Shown here piece after piece: positions 36,526 to 44,540 of a stretch of DNA of 64,000 nucleotides. The stretch covers positions 62,001 through 126,000 of the forward strand of contig NZ_JALJXU010000003.1 of the NCBI RefSeq assembly GCF_024170225.1. Direction: 5' to 3'. This DNA is from Streptococcus gallinaceus. GTDB taxonomy: Bacteria > Bacillota > Bacilli > Lactobacillales > Streptococcaceae. A program made the position numbers and the translations under genes. The notes beneath the pieces are model-generated. The model was not told the origin of the DNA. It was given only the letters and a program-made list of their open reading frames with translations, and did no database searches. Within the stretch, counting starts at the first letter, position 1. Every line of letters begins with the position of its first letter.

Positions 36526-36554
36526 TTGTCAAATAGCGAGAGGAGTGCTATACT
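36526..36554 (+). promoter_or_regulatory. Promoter of rplU-rpmA
   Basis: TTGTCA (36526-36531), 17-nt spacer, TATACT (36549-36554) preceded by TGC. Transcription would begin just before the L21 leader. Confidence 0.8.
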
Positions 36555-36560
36555 AGGATT

Positions 36561-36668
36561 GTTGACTATGCACACCCTGTGCAACCGCACGATTACCGTT
36601 TTAAGTGGTTCGCCCCACGGTACTAGGCGAGTCTTCACAAAAATAGCGGGGAAACCCAAAAATCCATA
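36561..36668 (+). promoter_or_regulatory. Ribosomal protein L21 leader RNA
   Basis: The ~105-nt region between promoter and rplU has the make-up of the Firmicute L21 leader: a 5' hairpin GCACACCCTGTGC, a central ACCGT...ACGGT pairing around the loop GTGGTTCGCCCCAC, and a GC-rich 3' part. It is thought to be bound by L21 for feedback control of rplU-rpmA. Confidence 0.75.
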
Positions 36669-36679
36669 GGAGGTGCATA

Positions 36680-36994
36680 ATGAGCACATATGCAATCATT
36701 AAAACTGGCGGTAAACAAGTTAAAGTTGAAGCTGGTCAAGCTATCTACGTTGAAAAATTGAACGCAGAAGCAGGTCAAGAAGTTACATTTAACGAAGTTG
36801 TTCTCGTTGGTGGCGACAAAACTGTTGTTGGTACACCACTTGTAGAAGGTGCAACTGTTGTAGGTACTGTTGAGAAACAAGGTAAACAAAAGAAAGTTGT
36901 TTCTTATAAATACAAACCTAAAAAAGGTAGCCACCGTAAACAAGGTCACCGTCAACCTTATACAAAAGTTGTTATCTCAGCTATCAACGCTTAA
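36680..36994 (+). CDS. rplU: 50S ribosomal protein L21
   Basis: A 104-residue ribosomal protein starting [20 protein letters not shown], with the C-terminal basic [19 protein letters not shown] tail that binds 23S rRNA. It is first in an operon with rpmA. The gap to rpmA is only 50 bp, too short for the prp protease gene that often lies there in Firmicutes. Confidence 0.98.
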   Translation: MSTYAIIKTGGKQVKVEAGQAIYVEKLNAEAGQEVTFNEVVLVGGDKTVVGTPLVEGATVVGTVEKQGKQKKVVSYKYKPKKGSHRKQGHRQPYTKVVISAINA

Positions 36995-37044
36995 GAGCGT
37001 CTAGCCTAACAACTGTCATCACATAATTTTGGAGGAATAACATT

Positions 37045-37338
37045 ATGTTAAACTTGAATCTTGCTCAATTAAACCTCTTCGCCCACAAAAAAGGTGGAGG
37101 TTCAACATCAAATGGTCGTGACTCACAAGCAAAACGCCTTGGTGCTAAAGCTGCTGATGGTCAAACTGTATCAGGTGGTTCTATCCTTTACCGCCAACGT
37201 GGTACAAAAATCTACCCAGGTGCTAACGTAGGCCGTGGTGGAGATGACACTCTTTACGCTAAAGTAGAAGGTGTTGTACGTTTCGAACGTAAAGGTCGCG
37301 ATAAAAAACAAGTTTCTGTTTACCCAATCGCTAAATAA
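37045..37338 (+). CDS. rpmA: 50S ribosomal protein L27 with N-terminal extension
   Basis: A 97-residue L27 beginning [19 protein letters not shown]. The first ~14 residues are the Firmicute-type extension that in Staphylococcus is removed by the Prp protease before the mature N-terminus reaches the peptidyl-transferase centre; the expected cut is after LFA. The rest ([20 protein letters not shown]) is canonical L27. No prp gene lies between rplU and rpmA here. Confidence 0.97.
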   Translation: MLNLNLAQLNLFAHKKGGGSTSNGRDSQAKRLGAKAADGQTVSGGSILYRQRGTKIYPGANVGRGGDDTLYAKVEGVVRFERKGRDKKQVSVYPIAK

Positions 37339-37352
37339 GCAACTTGTCTATG

Positions 37353-37384
37353 AAAAAGTCTTCTTTTTGAGAAGGCTTTTTTTC
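37353..37384 (+). terminator. Intrinsic terminator after rpmA
   Basis: AAAAAGTCTTCT/AGAAGGCTTTTT stem followed by a T run. Confidence 0.9.
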
Positions 37385-37408
37385 GTATTTAGGATTCGAT
37401 TCAAATTT

Positions 37409-37454
37409 TTGACAAAGGAATTTTTCTAGTTTAAAATGTAATTATAAAAATTAC
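37409..37454 (+). promoter_or_regulatory. Promoter and palindromic operator of the Rrf2-type gene
   Basis: TTGACA (37409-37414), 17-nt spacer and TAAAAT (37432-37437) form a promoter. Immediately downstream GTAATT-ATAAA-AATTAC (37438-37454) is a perfect dyad over the start of transcription, fitting an autorepressor site of the regulator encoded next. Confidence 0.75.
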
Positions 37455-37469
37455 CTTTAAAGAAGAACA

Positions 37470-37898
37470 ATGAATTTATATTTTAATATGGCTGTGCATG
37501 CCTTGGCATATTTGGTAAAGCATGCCGGGGAGAGTTTTTCTTCGCAAGAACTAGCGGAGCTGATTTGTGTTAATCCTGTTCAATTGCGCTCGGTCATGCG
37601 CCCGTTAGTGGAGCACCGGCTTGTTATTTCTAAAAAAGGCAAGTTCGGTGGCTACAGTGTTGATGCCCACATTGGCGAGATTTATCTGGATCAGATTTTT
37701 CTTTTGTTTCGGGAAGTGGAGCAGGATAGTCGCATTTATACAGGGACAGGTGAGAGTCATTGTGAAATTGCCCGCAATATGACCAAGGTCATGAAGTCTT
37801 ATGCAGAGCAGGAGTACCAAGCTCTAAAAAATCTTTATTCTGGGGTTCAACTGAAGGATGTTTTAAATAAAATAGAAGCTATGGAGGCTGTCAAATGA
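37470..37898 (+). CDS. Rrf2-family transcriptional regulator
   Basis: A 142-residue winged-helix regulator: residues 1-75 hold the Rrf2 DNA-binding domain (LAYLVKHAG, FSSQELAELICVNPVQLRSVMRPL, GKFGGY). It lacks the three-cysteine cluster of IscR/NsrR; only two cysteines are present (one in the recognition helix area, one in SHCEIA). A thiol-based redox switch is therefore more likely than an iron-sulfur cluster. It overlaps the flavin reductase gene by 4 bp and probably controls it. Confidence 0.85.
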   Translation: MNLYFNMAVHALAYLVKHAGESFSSQELAELICVNPVQLRSVMRPLVEHRLVISKKGKFGGYSVDAHIGEIYLDQIFLLFREVEQDSRIYTGTGESHCEIARNMTKVMKSYAEQEYQALKNLYSGVQLKDVLNKIEAMEAVK

Positions 37899-39223
37899 AA
37901 AAATATCATCTAATTGTAATTGGTTTTGGTAAAGCAGGAAAAACCATCGCCAAACAAGCAAGTAAGCATGGCGAAAAAGTTGCACTTATTGAAAAAAGTG
38001 CTGGCATGTATGGCGGAACTTGTATCAATATTGCCTGCATTCCGACCAAGGTATTGGTAGAGGCTAGCCGTGAAGGATTGGCTTTTCAAGAAGCGATTGC
38101 TCGTAAAAATGCGGTTGTGTCTGCCCTCAATCAAAAGAATTTTCATTTATTAGCAGATGATGAAAATATCGATGTCATCGATGGTTTGGCGACCTTTAAG
38201 GATGATAAAGTGATTGCGGTTACGAAAGAAAATGGTGAAATAGAGACGCTAACTGCGGATAAAATTGTGATCAATACTGGTGCTAGTCCATTTATCCCTG
38301 AGATTAAGGGAGTGAGAGAGTCGCGTTTTGTTTATGACTCAACATCCATGATGAATCGGGAAGAACTCCCTGAAAAATTGGTTATTATCGGTGGAGGCTA
38401 TATTGCGCTTGAGTTTGCCTCTTTCTTCGCTAATTTCGGTAGCAAGGTAACGGTTGTGGAGCGGGCAGAAAATATTTTAACAAAAGAAGACCCAGAAATT
38501 GCGGCTCAAGTGGTGAAAGATTTGTCAGGTGCGGGAATTGAATTTGTCCTTAGCGCAGACACGCAAGAAATCAAGGACGGGGAACAGTTTACTACAGTGG
38601 TGACAAATAAGGGTGAATTTGAAGCCGATGCAGTCTTGGTTGCTGCTGGAAGACGTCCAAACACGCAAAATCTTGGATTGGAAAATACAAACATCCAAGT
38701 CGGAAAAGGTGGAGAAGTGGTCGTTAATAACTTTTTAGAAACCGATGTTACTGGTGTTTATGCGGCTGGTGATGTCAAAGGTGGACTACAATTTACCTAT
38801 ATTTCCTTAGATGATGCGCGGATTTTGCAGGACCAATGGTATGGAAAGAAAGAACGTTCACTGAACAATCGTGGGAATGTTCCTTATTCTGTTTTTATCA
38901 CACCGGTCCTAGGACGAGTTGGTTATACATTGGATGAAGCCTTGAAAAATGGCTACCAAGCGGTTGAAAACAGCCTGCCAGTCAGCCAAATTCCAAGACA
39001 TAAGATCAATAATGACCCACGAGGCCTCTTTAAGGTAGTAGTGGACAAAGAAAGTCGTGAAATTCTAGGTGCCAGCCTCTACGGAGAAAATGCAGAAGAG
39101 TTGATCAATGTGATTAAAATGGCTATGGACAACCATCTTCCATTTACCTATCTCCGAGACAATATCTACACGCATCCAACTATGATTGAGTCCTTTAACG
39201 ATCTCATGAATCTTTCTCTCTAA
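37895..39223 (+). CDS. RclA/Har-like flavin disulfide reductase
   Basis: A 442-residue class I pyridine-nucleotide disulfide oxidoreductase with FAD motif VIGFGKAGKTIA, redox-active cysteines in GGTCINIACIPTK, NAD(P) motif IIGGGYIALEFASF and the second FAD motif GVYAAGDVKGG. The dimerisation domain occupies the last ~115 residues (NPVY-like HPTMIESFNDL end). The closest known group includes RclA and the pneumococcal hypothiocyanous acid reductase, so defence against host oxidants such as HOSCN is a fair inference. The Rrf2-type gene in front is its likely regulator. Confidence 0.88.
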   Translation: MKKYHLIVIGFGKAGKTIAKQASKHGEKVALIEKSAGMYGGTCINIACIPTKVLVEASREGLAFQEAIARKNAVVSALNQKNFHLLADDENIDVIDGLATFKDDKVIAVTKENGEIETLTADKIVINTGASPFIPEIKGVRESRFVYDSTSMMNREELPEKLVIIGGGYIALEFASFFANFGSKVTVVERAENILTKEDPEIAAQVVKDLSGAGIEFVLSADTQEIKDGEQFTTVVTNKGEFEADAVLVAAGRRPNTQNLGLENTNIQVGKGGEVVVNNFLETDVTGVYAAGDVKGGLQFTYISLDDARILQDQWYGKKERSLNNRGNVPYSVFITPVLGRVGYTLDEALKNGYQAVENSLPVSQIPRHKINNDPRGLFKVVVDKESREILGASLYGENAEELINVIKMAMDNHLPFTYLRDNIYTHPTMIESFNDLMNLSL

Positions 39224-39290
39224 TCAGATAAATATTCTTTTGCGATGTTTTTTACAAAAATAAATATAGAAAACGGATAAAATACGAACT

Positions 39291-39652
39291 AAATGGTGTG
39301 GATTGATACTTTTTAAAAAAAGTATCGACGAAACCAAACTTACATGCTACACTTAAAAAGCTTAGAAAAGGTGTTTTCTAGCAAATATAAACCCGAGTAA
39401 ACAAAAGCCTACGGACAGGCAGGGTTGAATGCCGAAGCGGGATTAGTCACCAACTTTTCCCCTTATTGATAGGGTTAAAAGCCTACATTTTATAAGTTGA
39501 TTTCAGTGGTCAAAGGACATACTGAAGGCTCAATAAAGTACGTAATATTTGCAACTGGAGAGTTAGGAAACATCTGGAACGAATTACTCAACAGAAACAA
39601 AGACAAAAAAACGTCATACGATTGTAGAGCAGGTGAAAACCTGCTCTTTTTT
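39291..39652 (+). ncRNA. Candidate structured RNA, about 360 nt, unknown class
   Basis: The 532-bp gap 39224-39755 has no gene but many strong hairpins: 39305-39326 (10-bp stem), 39363-39380 (7-bp), a multibranch closed by AGCCT/AGGCT (39480-39484 with 39526-39530) holding TTCAGT/ACTGAA, and a textbook terminator GAGCAGGT-GAAA-ACCTGCTC plus six T (39627-39652). TAAAAT at 39278-39283 could be its -10. It lacks the conserved motifs of tmRNA, RNase P, SRP RNA, T-box or known riboswitches that I could check. It may be an independent small RNA or a remnant of a larger element. Confidence 0.5.
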
Positions 39653-39707
39653 CATAAATGATAAACACTTGATGGGGTACCAGAGGTGAAAGTGCTAGGG
39701 TACTGCG

Positions 39708-39732
39708 TATAATTTTTGGAATATTCCAAAAA
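39708..39732 (+). promoter_or_regulatory. -10 box and 20-bp palindrome before speA
   Basis: TATAAT (39708-39713) is followed by a perfect 20-bp palindrome at 39713-39732 (TTTTTGGAAT and its complement) located where transcription would start. It is a good operator candidate, 24 bp before the TTG start of the speA remnant. Confidence 0.5.
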
Positions 39733-39755
39733 ATAACTTTGTAAGGAGTGTATCA

Positions 39756-40902
39756 TTGAATAGAGTGAATCAGGGAAATGCCCCGATCTATCAAGGATTG
39801 GTCAATCTGCGGAAACAACGGATTGTTCCTTTTGATGTGCCTGGGCATAAGCGCGGGCGTGGCAATCCAGAGTTGGTAGAATTGCTGGGTGAAAAGTGTG
39901 TTGGAATTGATGTCAATTCCATGAAGCCTCTGGATAATTTGGGTCATCCAGTATCCATCATTCGTGAGGCGGAAGAATTAGCTGCGGATGCCTTTGGTGC
40001 CCATCATGCTTGGTGGGACCACATCAGCAGTTCAGGCTATGATTCTTGCGACCTGCAAGGCTGGCGATAAGATTATTTTGCCGCGGAATGTACATAAGAG
40101 TGCCATCAATGCTTTGGTTCTCTGTGGGGCGATTCCGATTTATATCGAGATGAGTGTCAATCATCAGATTGGGATTGCACTCGGTCTTGAAAATGAACGC
40201 TTGGTTCAAGCTATCAAGGACCATCCAGATGCTAAAGCGGTTTTAATCAATAATACGACCTATTATGGTATTTGTTCGGATTTGAAAGGTTTAACAGAGA
40301 TGGCTCATGCAGCCGGGATGAAGGTCCTAGTGGATGAAGCGCACGGAGCTCATTTGTTTTTTAATGAGCATTTGCCCATGTCGGCAATGGAAGCGGGGGC
40401 GGATATGTCAGCTGTTTCCATGCATAAGTCGGGTGGTAGCTTGACGCAGAGTTCGATTTTGCTGATGGGAGAAGGGCAAAATCCTGAATACGTTCGGCAG
40501 ATTATCAATTTAACCCAGTCGACGAGTGCCTCCTATCTGCTCTTGTCGAGTTTGGATATTTCCCGTCGTAATCTTGCTCTGCGGGGGCGAGAGTCATTTG
40601 AAAAAGTGATTGAGATGGCGGAATATGCTCGTCGAGAAATCAATGCTATCGGCGGCTACTATGCCTACTCGAAAGAATTGATTGATGGAGTGATGGTATG
40701 TGATTTTGATGTGACCAAGCTATCCATTTACACGCAGGGAATTGGCTCCTATCTGGTCCAGTCTGTGGTCAATGACCGCATTAAAAATGGGCAAAAACGT
40801 GCTTTCCAACTCGCAGTTGATAAGGACAATGATGTAGCACGAACACTTTACGAAAAATTGGATTTCAAAGTAGTAACTGAAATTTGTTATTATACGGCTT
40901 GA
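39756..40902 (+). pseudogene. speA: speA (Orn/Lys/Arg decarboxylase) remnant fused to acetyltransferase tail
   Basis: The 5' part encodes the start of a PLP-dependent arginine/lysine decarboxylase (VPFDVPGHKRGRGNPEL, LDNLGHPVSIIREAEELAADAF). At ~40010-40020 the frame breaks: HHAWW replaces the expected HHAWF-MLGGTT, consistent with an ~11-bp deletion between two copies of GCTTGG. The frame then continues with MLGGTTSAVQ, VDEAHGAHL and the PLP lysine in SMHKSGGSLTQ, but after KLSIYTQGIG (~40740) it changes to SYLVQSVVNDRIKNG and DNDVARTLYEKL, a GNAT acetyltransferase C-terminus. The decarboxylase C-terminal domain is missing. Both defects make a working enzyme unlikely. Confidence 0.85.
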
Positions 40903-40927
40903 ATTAGATGCATGTAGACTGAAAGAG

Positions 40928-41206
40928 GTGAACTATGCGTGTCATACGGAAATTGTTGAAACATCGGATAATGGCGGTGTCTATCTCCGCCTGCCTTGGG
41001 ATATCAGGAAAGAATTTGGGAAAGGCAGGCTAAAAGTAGAGGCAACCTTTGACGGTGTTCCTTATCACGGCAGTATTGTCAATATGGGCGTCAAGCATGC
41101 TGATGGCAATATTTGTTATATCATCGGCATTCCTAAAAAAATTCGAAAAGCCATCGGAAAATCGCATGAAGACATGGTACATGTTCGCATAGTGATAGCA
41201 GAGTAA
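40928..41206 (+). CDS. DUF1905 family protein
   Basis: A 92-residue beta-rich protein with LRLPWDIRKEFGKGRLKVEATFDGVPYHGS, the typical DUF1905 pattern, and a C-terminal PKKIRKAIGKSHEDMVHVRI. The function is not known. The GTG at 40928 directly follows an AAAGAG purine stretch, giving an unusually short ribosome-binding spacing. The gene may have lost its original upstream partner when the speA-acetyltransferase junction formed. Confidence 0.8.
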   Translation: MNYACHTEIVETSDNGGVYLRLPWDIRKEFGKGRLKVEATFDGVPYHGSIVNMGVKHADGNICYIIGIPKKIRKAIGKSHEDMVHVRIVIAE

Positions 41207-41264
41207 ACTTTTTTTGAAAAAAGAGACAAAAACTAAAAGTAAGCCTTTTCTTTTTTTGAAAATC

Positions 41265-41297
41265 TGATATACTAATACAGTACGTGATAAAAATCAC
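41265..41297 (+). promoter_or_regulatory. FNT promoter with CRP/FNR-type site
   Basis: TGA-TATACT (TATACT 41268-41273) is an extended -10. About ten bases downstream GTGAT-AAAA-ATCAC (41284-41297) is a perfect dyad matching the CRP/FNR family core GTGA-N6-TCAC. Its position after the -10 suggests repression or a roadblock rather than activation. Confidence 0.55.
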
Positions 41298-41318
41298 AAA
41301 TCTGTATGAGGTAAGAAA

Positions 41319-42134
41319 ATGATAGACTATCCAGAATCCAGCAGTCCCTTGCTGACAAGCTTAGACAAGAGCATTAAGAAAAAGGCAGAGTTGATTGAGA
41401 CCAACTACGGCGCCTATGCTGTACGTGCCATGCTAGCTACGCTTTATCTGACCCTAGGATATGCGATTTCAGTTGTTGTCATGGACAAGCTCAATCATTT
41501 GGTCGATGGCTGCGGAAAATTTGGCTACGCCTTCCTATTTGGCTGGGGCCTGACCATGATTGTCTATATGAATGCGGAACTCGGCACGTCCAATATGATG
41601 TACATGACAAGTGCTGTTCACCGCAAGGTGATTCCGACCAAAACGGCTTTGAAAATTCTCTTTAGCTGTATCGCCTTTAACTTCCTCGGAGCGGTGATTA
41701 CCTGCTATTTCTTGTCGCTGACCAGTCCATTTCAGCCAGGTCATGTCGAGGCTCACAGTGCTATACTTGAAATGGCCACTCTGAAATTAAGCAAAACACC
41801 GCTGACACAATTTGTAGAAGGGATTTTTGCCAACATCGTGGTGAATATTTCCGTTCTTGCAGCCCTTCGCATGAAAGATGATGCTGGGAAAATCATAGCG
41901 ACCATTTGTATCATTTTCATCTTCGCTTTTCTTGGTTATGAGCACGTCATTGCCAATTTCTCGACTTTCTCACTAGCCTATTTTGTCAATGGAGGACCGG
42001 TTGAAGGGATGACACTTCTGTCAGTCTTATCGAATTTCCTTTTCTCAGGACTTGGGAATTTTGTTGGCGGCGGTCTAGTTATGGGCCTGACCTATAGCTG
42101 GCTCAATCAAAAAAGTAAATTGTATTTGGATTAA
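41319..42134 (+). CDS. Formate/nitrite transporter family channel
   Basis: A 271-residue membrane protein with six helices and the FNT-family fold of FocA/NirC. NAELGTSNMMYMTS contains the omega-loop region and NFLGAVITCYFL and FEHVIANF-like EHVIANFSTF segments are family hallmarks. It probably passes formate, an end product of pyruvate formate-lyase, or nitrite across the membrane. It is monocistronic with its own extended -10 promoter, a CRP/FNR-like site and a terminator. Confidence 0.85.
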   Translation: MIDYPESSSPLLTSLDKSIKKKAELIETNYGAYAVRAMLATLYLTLGYAISVVVMDKLNHLVDGCGKFGYAFLFGWGLTMIVYMNAELGTSNMMYMTSAVHRKVIPTKTALKILFSCIAFNFLGAVITCYFLSLTSPFQPGHVEAHSAILEMATLKLSKTPLTQFVEGIFANIVVNISVLAALRMKDDAGKIIATICIIFIFAFLGYEHVIANFSTFSLAYFVNGGPVEGMTLLSVLSNFLFSGLGNFVGGGLVMGLTYSWLNQKSKLYLD

Positions 42135-42144
42135 ATAAAAAAGT

Positions 42145-42172
42145 AAGAGACTTCCTGTAAGTCTCTTTTTTC
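42145..42172 (+). terminator. Intrinsic terminator after the FNT channel
   Basis: AAGAGACTT-CCTGT-AAGTCTCTT perfect stem followed by T. Confidence 0.9.
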
Positions 42173-42181
42173 AGTGCAATA

Positions 42182-42190
42182 TGGTATAAT
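42182..42190 (+). promoter_or_regulatory. Extended -10 promoter of the LysR gene
   Basis: TGG-TATAAT with TATAAT at 42185-42190, about 30 bp before the regulator start. Confidence 0.55.
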
Positions 42191-42218
42191 GATGAAGAAT
42201 GAAAAAAGGAAGAATGCT

Positions 42219-43124
42219 ATGAATATTCAACAATTACGTTATGTTGTGGCCATTGCCAACAGCGGAACTTTTCGGGAGGCTGCTGAGAAAATGTTTGTCT
42301 CTCAACCCAGCTTGTCGATTTCAGTTCGTGATTTGGAAAAGGAGTTGGGCTTTAAGATTTTTAGTCGGACCAGCTCGGGTACTTTTTTGACACGTCGCGG
42401 CATGGAATTTTATGAAAAGGCCCAGCAATTGGTCAAGGGATTTGACAGTTTCGAACACCTCTATTTGCAGTCTGAGGAAGAGCGACCAGAGTTCTCGATT
42501 TCCAGTCAGCACTATGATTTCTTACCACCTTTGATGACAGAGTTTTCGGAAAATTTTCCTGAATACCGTAATTTTCGGATTTTTGAGTCTACAACGGTGC
42601 AGATTTTGGATGAGGTATCTCAAGGTCATAGTGAGTTGGGCATTATCTATCTCAATCCGCGTAATACCAAGGGAATTATGCAAAAGTTGACTAAGCTGCA
42701 TTTGGATGTGGTGGAGATGATTCATTTCCAAACGCATATTTACATCCGCAAAGGTCATCCGCTAGCCAGCCGGAAAGAGATTAAATTAGAAGACTTGAAG
42801 GGTTTGCCAACGGTACGATTTACGCAAGAAAAAGAGGAATACCTCTACTATTCTGAAAATTTCTTTGATACATCGGATTCATCGGTGACCTATGATGTGA
42901 CTGACCGAGCTACCTTGAATGGAATCCTGGAGCGGACAGACGCCTATGCTACGGGTTCTGGATTCTTAGACAGTGAAAGTGTGCACGGTATTACAGTTAT
43001 CCCGCTTGTTGATGAAATGGAAAATCGTATGGTTTATGTCAAACGCGAAGATGCTGATTTGAGTCAATGTGCCCAAGATTTTGTGGCAGCCATGCAGGAA
43101 TATTTTGATAAGAAGAAAGGGTAA
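42219..43124 (+). CDS. LysR-family regulator (CpsY/MtaR-like)
   Basis: A 301-residue LysR-type regulator. Residues 1-60 are the helix-turn-helix (MNIQQLRYVVAIANSGTFREAA, VSQPSLSISVRDLEKELG), and the rest is a substrate-binding effector domain. It resembles the streptococcal CpsY/MtaR group that controls methionine transport and virulence traits; this assignment is from overall pattern only. The ATG at 42219 follows AAAGGAAGA. The next gene, lspA, starts 1 bp after its stop. Confidence 0.85.
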   Translation: MNIQQLRYVVAIANSGTFREAAEKMFVSQPSLSISVRDLEKELGFKIFSRTSSGTFLTRRGMEFYEKAQQLVKGFDSFEHLYLQSEEERPEFSISSQHYDFLPPLMTEFSENFPEYRNFRIFESTTVQILDEVSQGHSELGIIYLNPRNTKGIMQKLTKLHLDVVEMIHFQTHIYIRKGHPLASRKEIKLEDLKGLPTVRFTQEKEEYLYYSENFFDTSDSSVTYDVTDRATLNGILERTDAYATGSGFLDSESVHGITVIPLVDEMENRMVYVKREDADLSQCAQDFVAAMQEYFDKKKG

Positions 43125-43125
43125 G

Positions 43126-43590
43126 ATGAGAAAATTTAGCTTTCCAGTTTTAATAGCTGGTTTGATTGGCCTCGATCAGCTGGTCAAATGGTGGACGGTA
43201 AGCAATGTTGAATTGGATACCAGCCGGGAATGGATTTCTGGTTTTATGAGTTTGGCTTACCTTAGAAATTATGGAGCAGCTTACTCAATGCTGCAAAATC
43301 AGCAATGGCTCTTTACCATCATTACGCTCGTTGTGATGACAGCAGCCATCTGGTATTTTATCAAGCAGATTGATGGCAGTCTCTGGCAACTGTTTGCCCT
43401 GTCTTTGATTATCGCAGGTGGTCTTGGAAATTTTATCGATCGCTTGAGATTGGGTTATGTGGTGGATATGTTTAAGACAGAGTTTATTGATTTCCCAGTC
43501 TTCAATGTAGCAGATGCTTGCTTGACAGTCGGAGTTGCGGTATTGTTTATTTGTATCCTAAAAGAGGAGGAATATGGAAGTAAAAATTAA
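43126..43590 (+). CDS. lspA: Lipoprotein signal peptidase (signal peptidase II)
   Basis: A 154-residue membrane aspartic protease with four helices that cuts the signal peptide from prolipoproteins. Catalytic aspartates lie in GGLGNFIDRLRLGYVVDM and FPVFNVADACLTVG. LIGLDQLVKWW is the typical first-helix motif. It overlaps rluD by 17 bp, a common streptococcal arrangement. Confidence 0.97.
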   Translation: MRKFSFPVLIAGLIGLDQLVKWWTVSNVELDTSREWISGFMSLAYLRNYGAAYSMLQNQQWLFTIITLVVMTAAIWYFIKQIDGSLWQLFALSLIIAGGLGNFIDRLRLGYVVDMFKTEFIDFPVFNVADACLTVGVAVLFICILKEEEYGSKN

Positions 43591-44464
43591 AAATGGTGGT
43601 GTTCGTCTAGACAAGGCCTTGGCAGATGAGACAGAATTATCACGCCCCCTTGCCAACGAGCAAGTCAAACTTGGTCAAGTCTTGGTTAACGGTCAGGTAA
43701 AAAAAGCCAAGTACAGTGTTCAAGTAGGCGATATCATCACCTATCAATTACCAGAAATCGTAGAAGTAGACTATGTGGCAGAAGACATTCCTTTGGATAT
43801 GGTCTATGAAGATGCAGATGTTGCAGTGGTCAATAAACCACAAGGCCTGGTTGTTCATCCATCTGCGGGGCATCCTTCTGGTACCTTGGTCAATGCGCTC
43901 TTGTATCATGTCAAAGACCTATCAGGTATCAATGGAGTTGCGCGTCCAGGAATTGTCCACCGGATTGATAAGGATACATCTGGCTTGCTCATGATTGCTA
44001 AAAACGATGAGGCACATACAGCTCTGGCAGAAGAATTGAAAGCTAAGAAGTCTTTGCGCAAATACCTTGCTATCGTTCATGGGAATCTACCAAATGACCG
44101 TGGCGTCATTGATGCACCCATTGGTCGTTCGGAGAAAGACCGCAAGAAGCAAGCAGTAACGGCTAAAGGAAAAGATGCGGTGACACGTTTTCAAGTAGTG
44201 GAACGCTTTGGAGATTATACCTTGGTGGAGCTCACCTTAGAGACAGGGCGTACCCATCAAATTCGTGTTCACATGGCTTATATTGGTCATCCAGTAGCAG
44301 GAGATGAGGTCTATGGCCCACGCAAGACATTGAAGGGGCATGGTCAATTTCTCCATGCACAGACGCTCGGTTTTACACATCCAAAAACAGGCGAGCTTGT
44401 GACCTTCACAGCACCAGCGCCAGCTATTTTCCAAGAAACACTAGAAAAATTAAGAAAAGATTAA
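43574..44464 (+). CDS. rluD: RluA/RluD-family pseudouridine synthase
   Basis: The 296-residue enzyme has an N-terminal S4 RNA-binding domain (VRLDKALADETELSR, GQVLVNGQVKKAKY) and a pseudouridine synthase domain with the catalytic aspartate in ARPGIVHRIDKDTSGLLM near residue 135. It probably modifies 23S rRNA helix 69. RluD versus other RluA members cannot be separated from sequence inspection alone. Confidence 0.92.
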   Translation: MEVKIKNGGVRLDKALADETELSRPLANEQVKLGQVLVNGQVKKAKYSVQVGDIITYQLPEIVEVDYVAEDIPLDMVYEDADVAVVNKPQGLVVHPSAGHPSGTLVNALLYHVKDLSGINGVARPGIVHRIDKDTSGLLMIAKNDEAHTALAEELKAKKSLRKYLAIVHGNLPNDRGVIDAPIGRSEKDRKKQAVTAKGKDAVTRFQVVERFGDYTLVELTLETGRTHQIRVHMAYIGHPVAGDEVYGPRKTLKGHGQFLHAQTLGFTHPKTGELVTFTAPAPAIFQETLEKLRKD

Positions 44465-44540
44465 AAGTCAGGTGTTCCCGTCTTTTTTCTATAAACTGTT
44501 TTATCTCAGCCTAAAGACCGAGGTTCTTGTCCTATAGCTA

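Noticed and set aside
39291-39652. tmRNA, RNase P RNA or group II intron as identity of the structured region
   Set aside because: No tag-peptide frame or tRNA-like end, no RNase P core motif, and no clear intron domain V hairpin were found.
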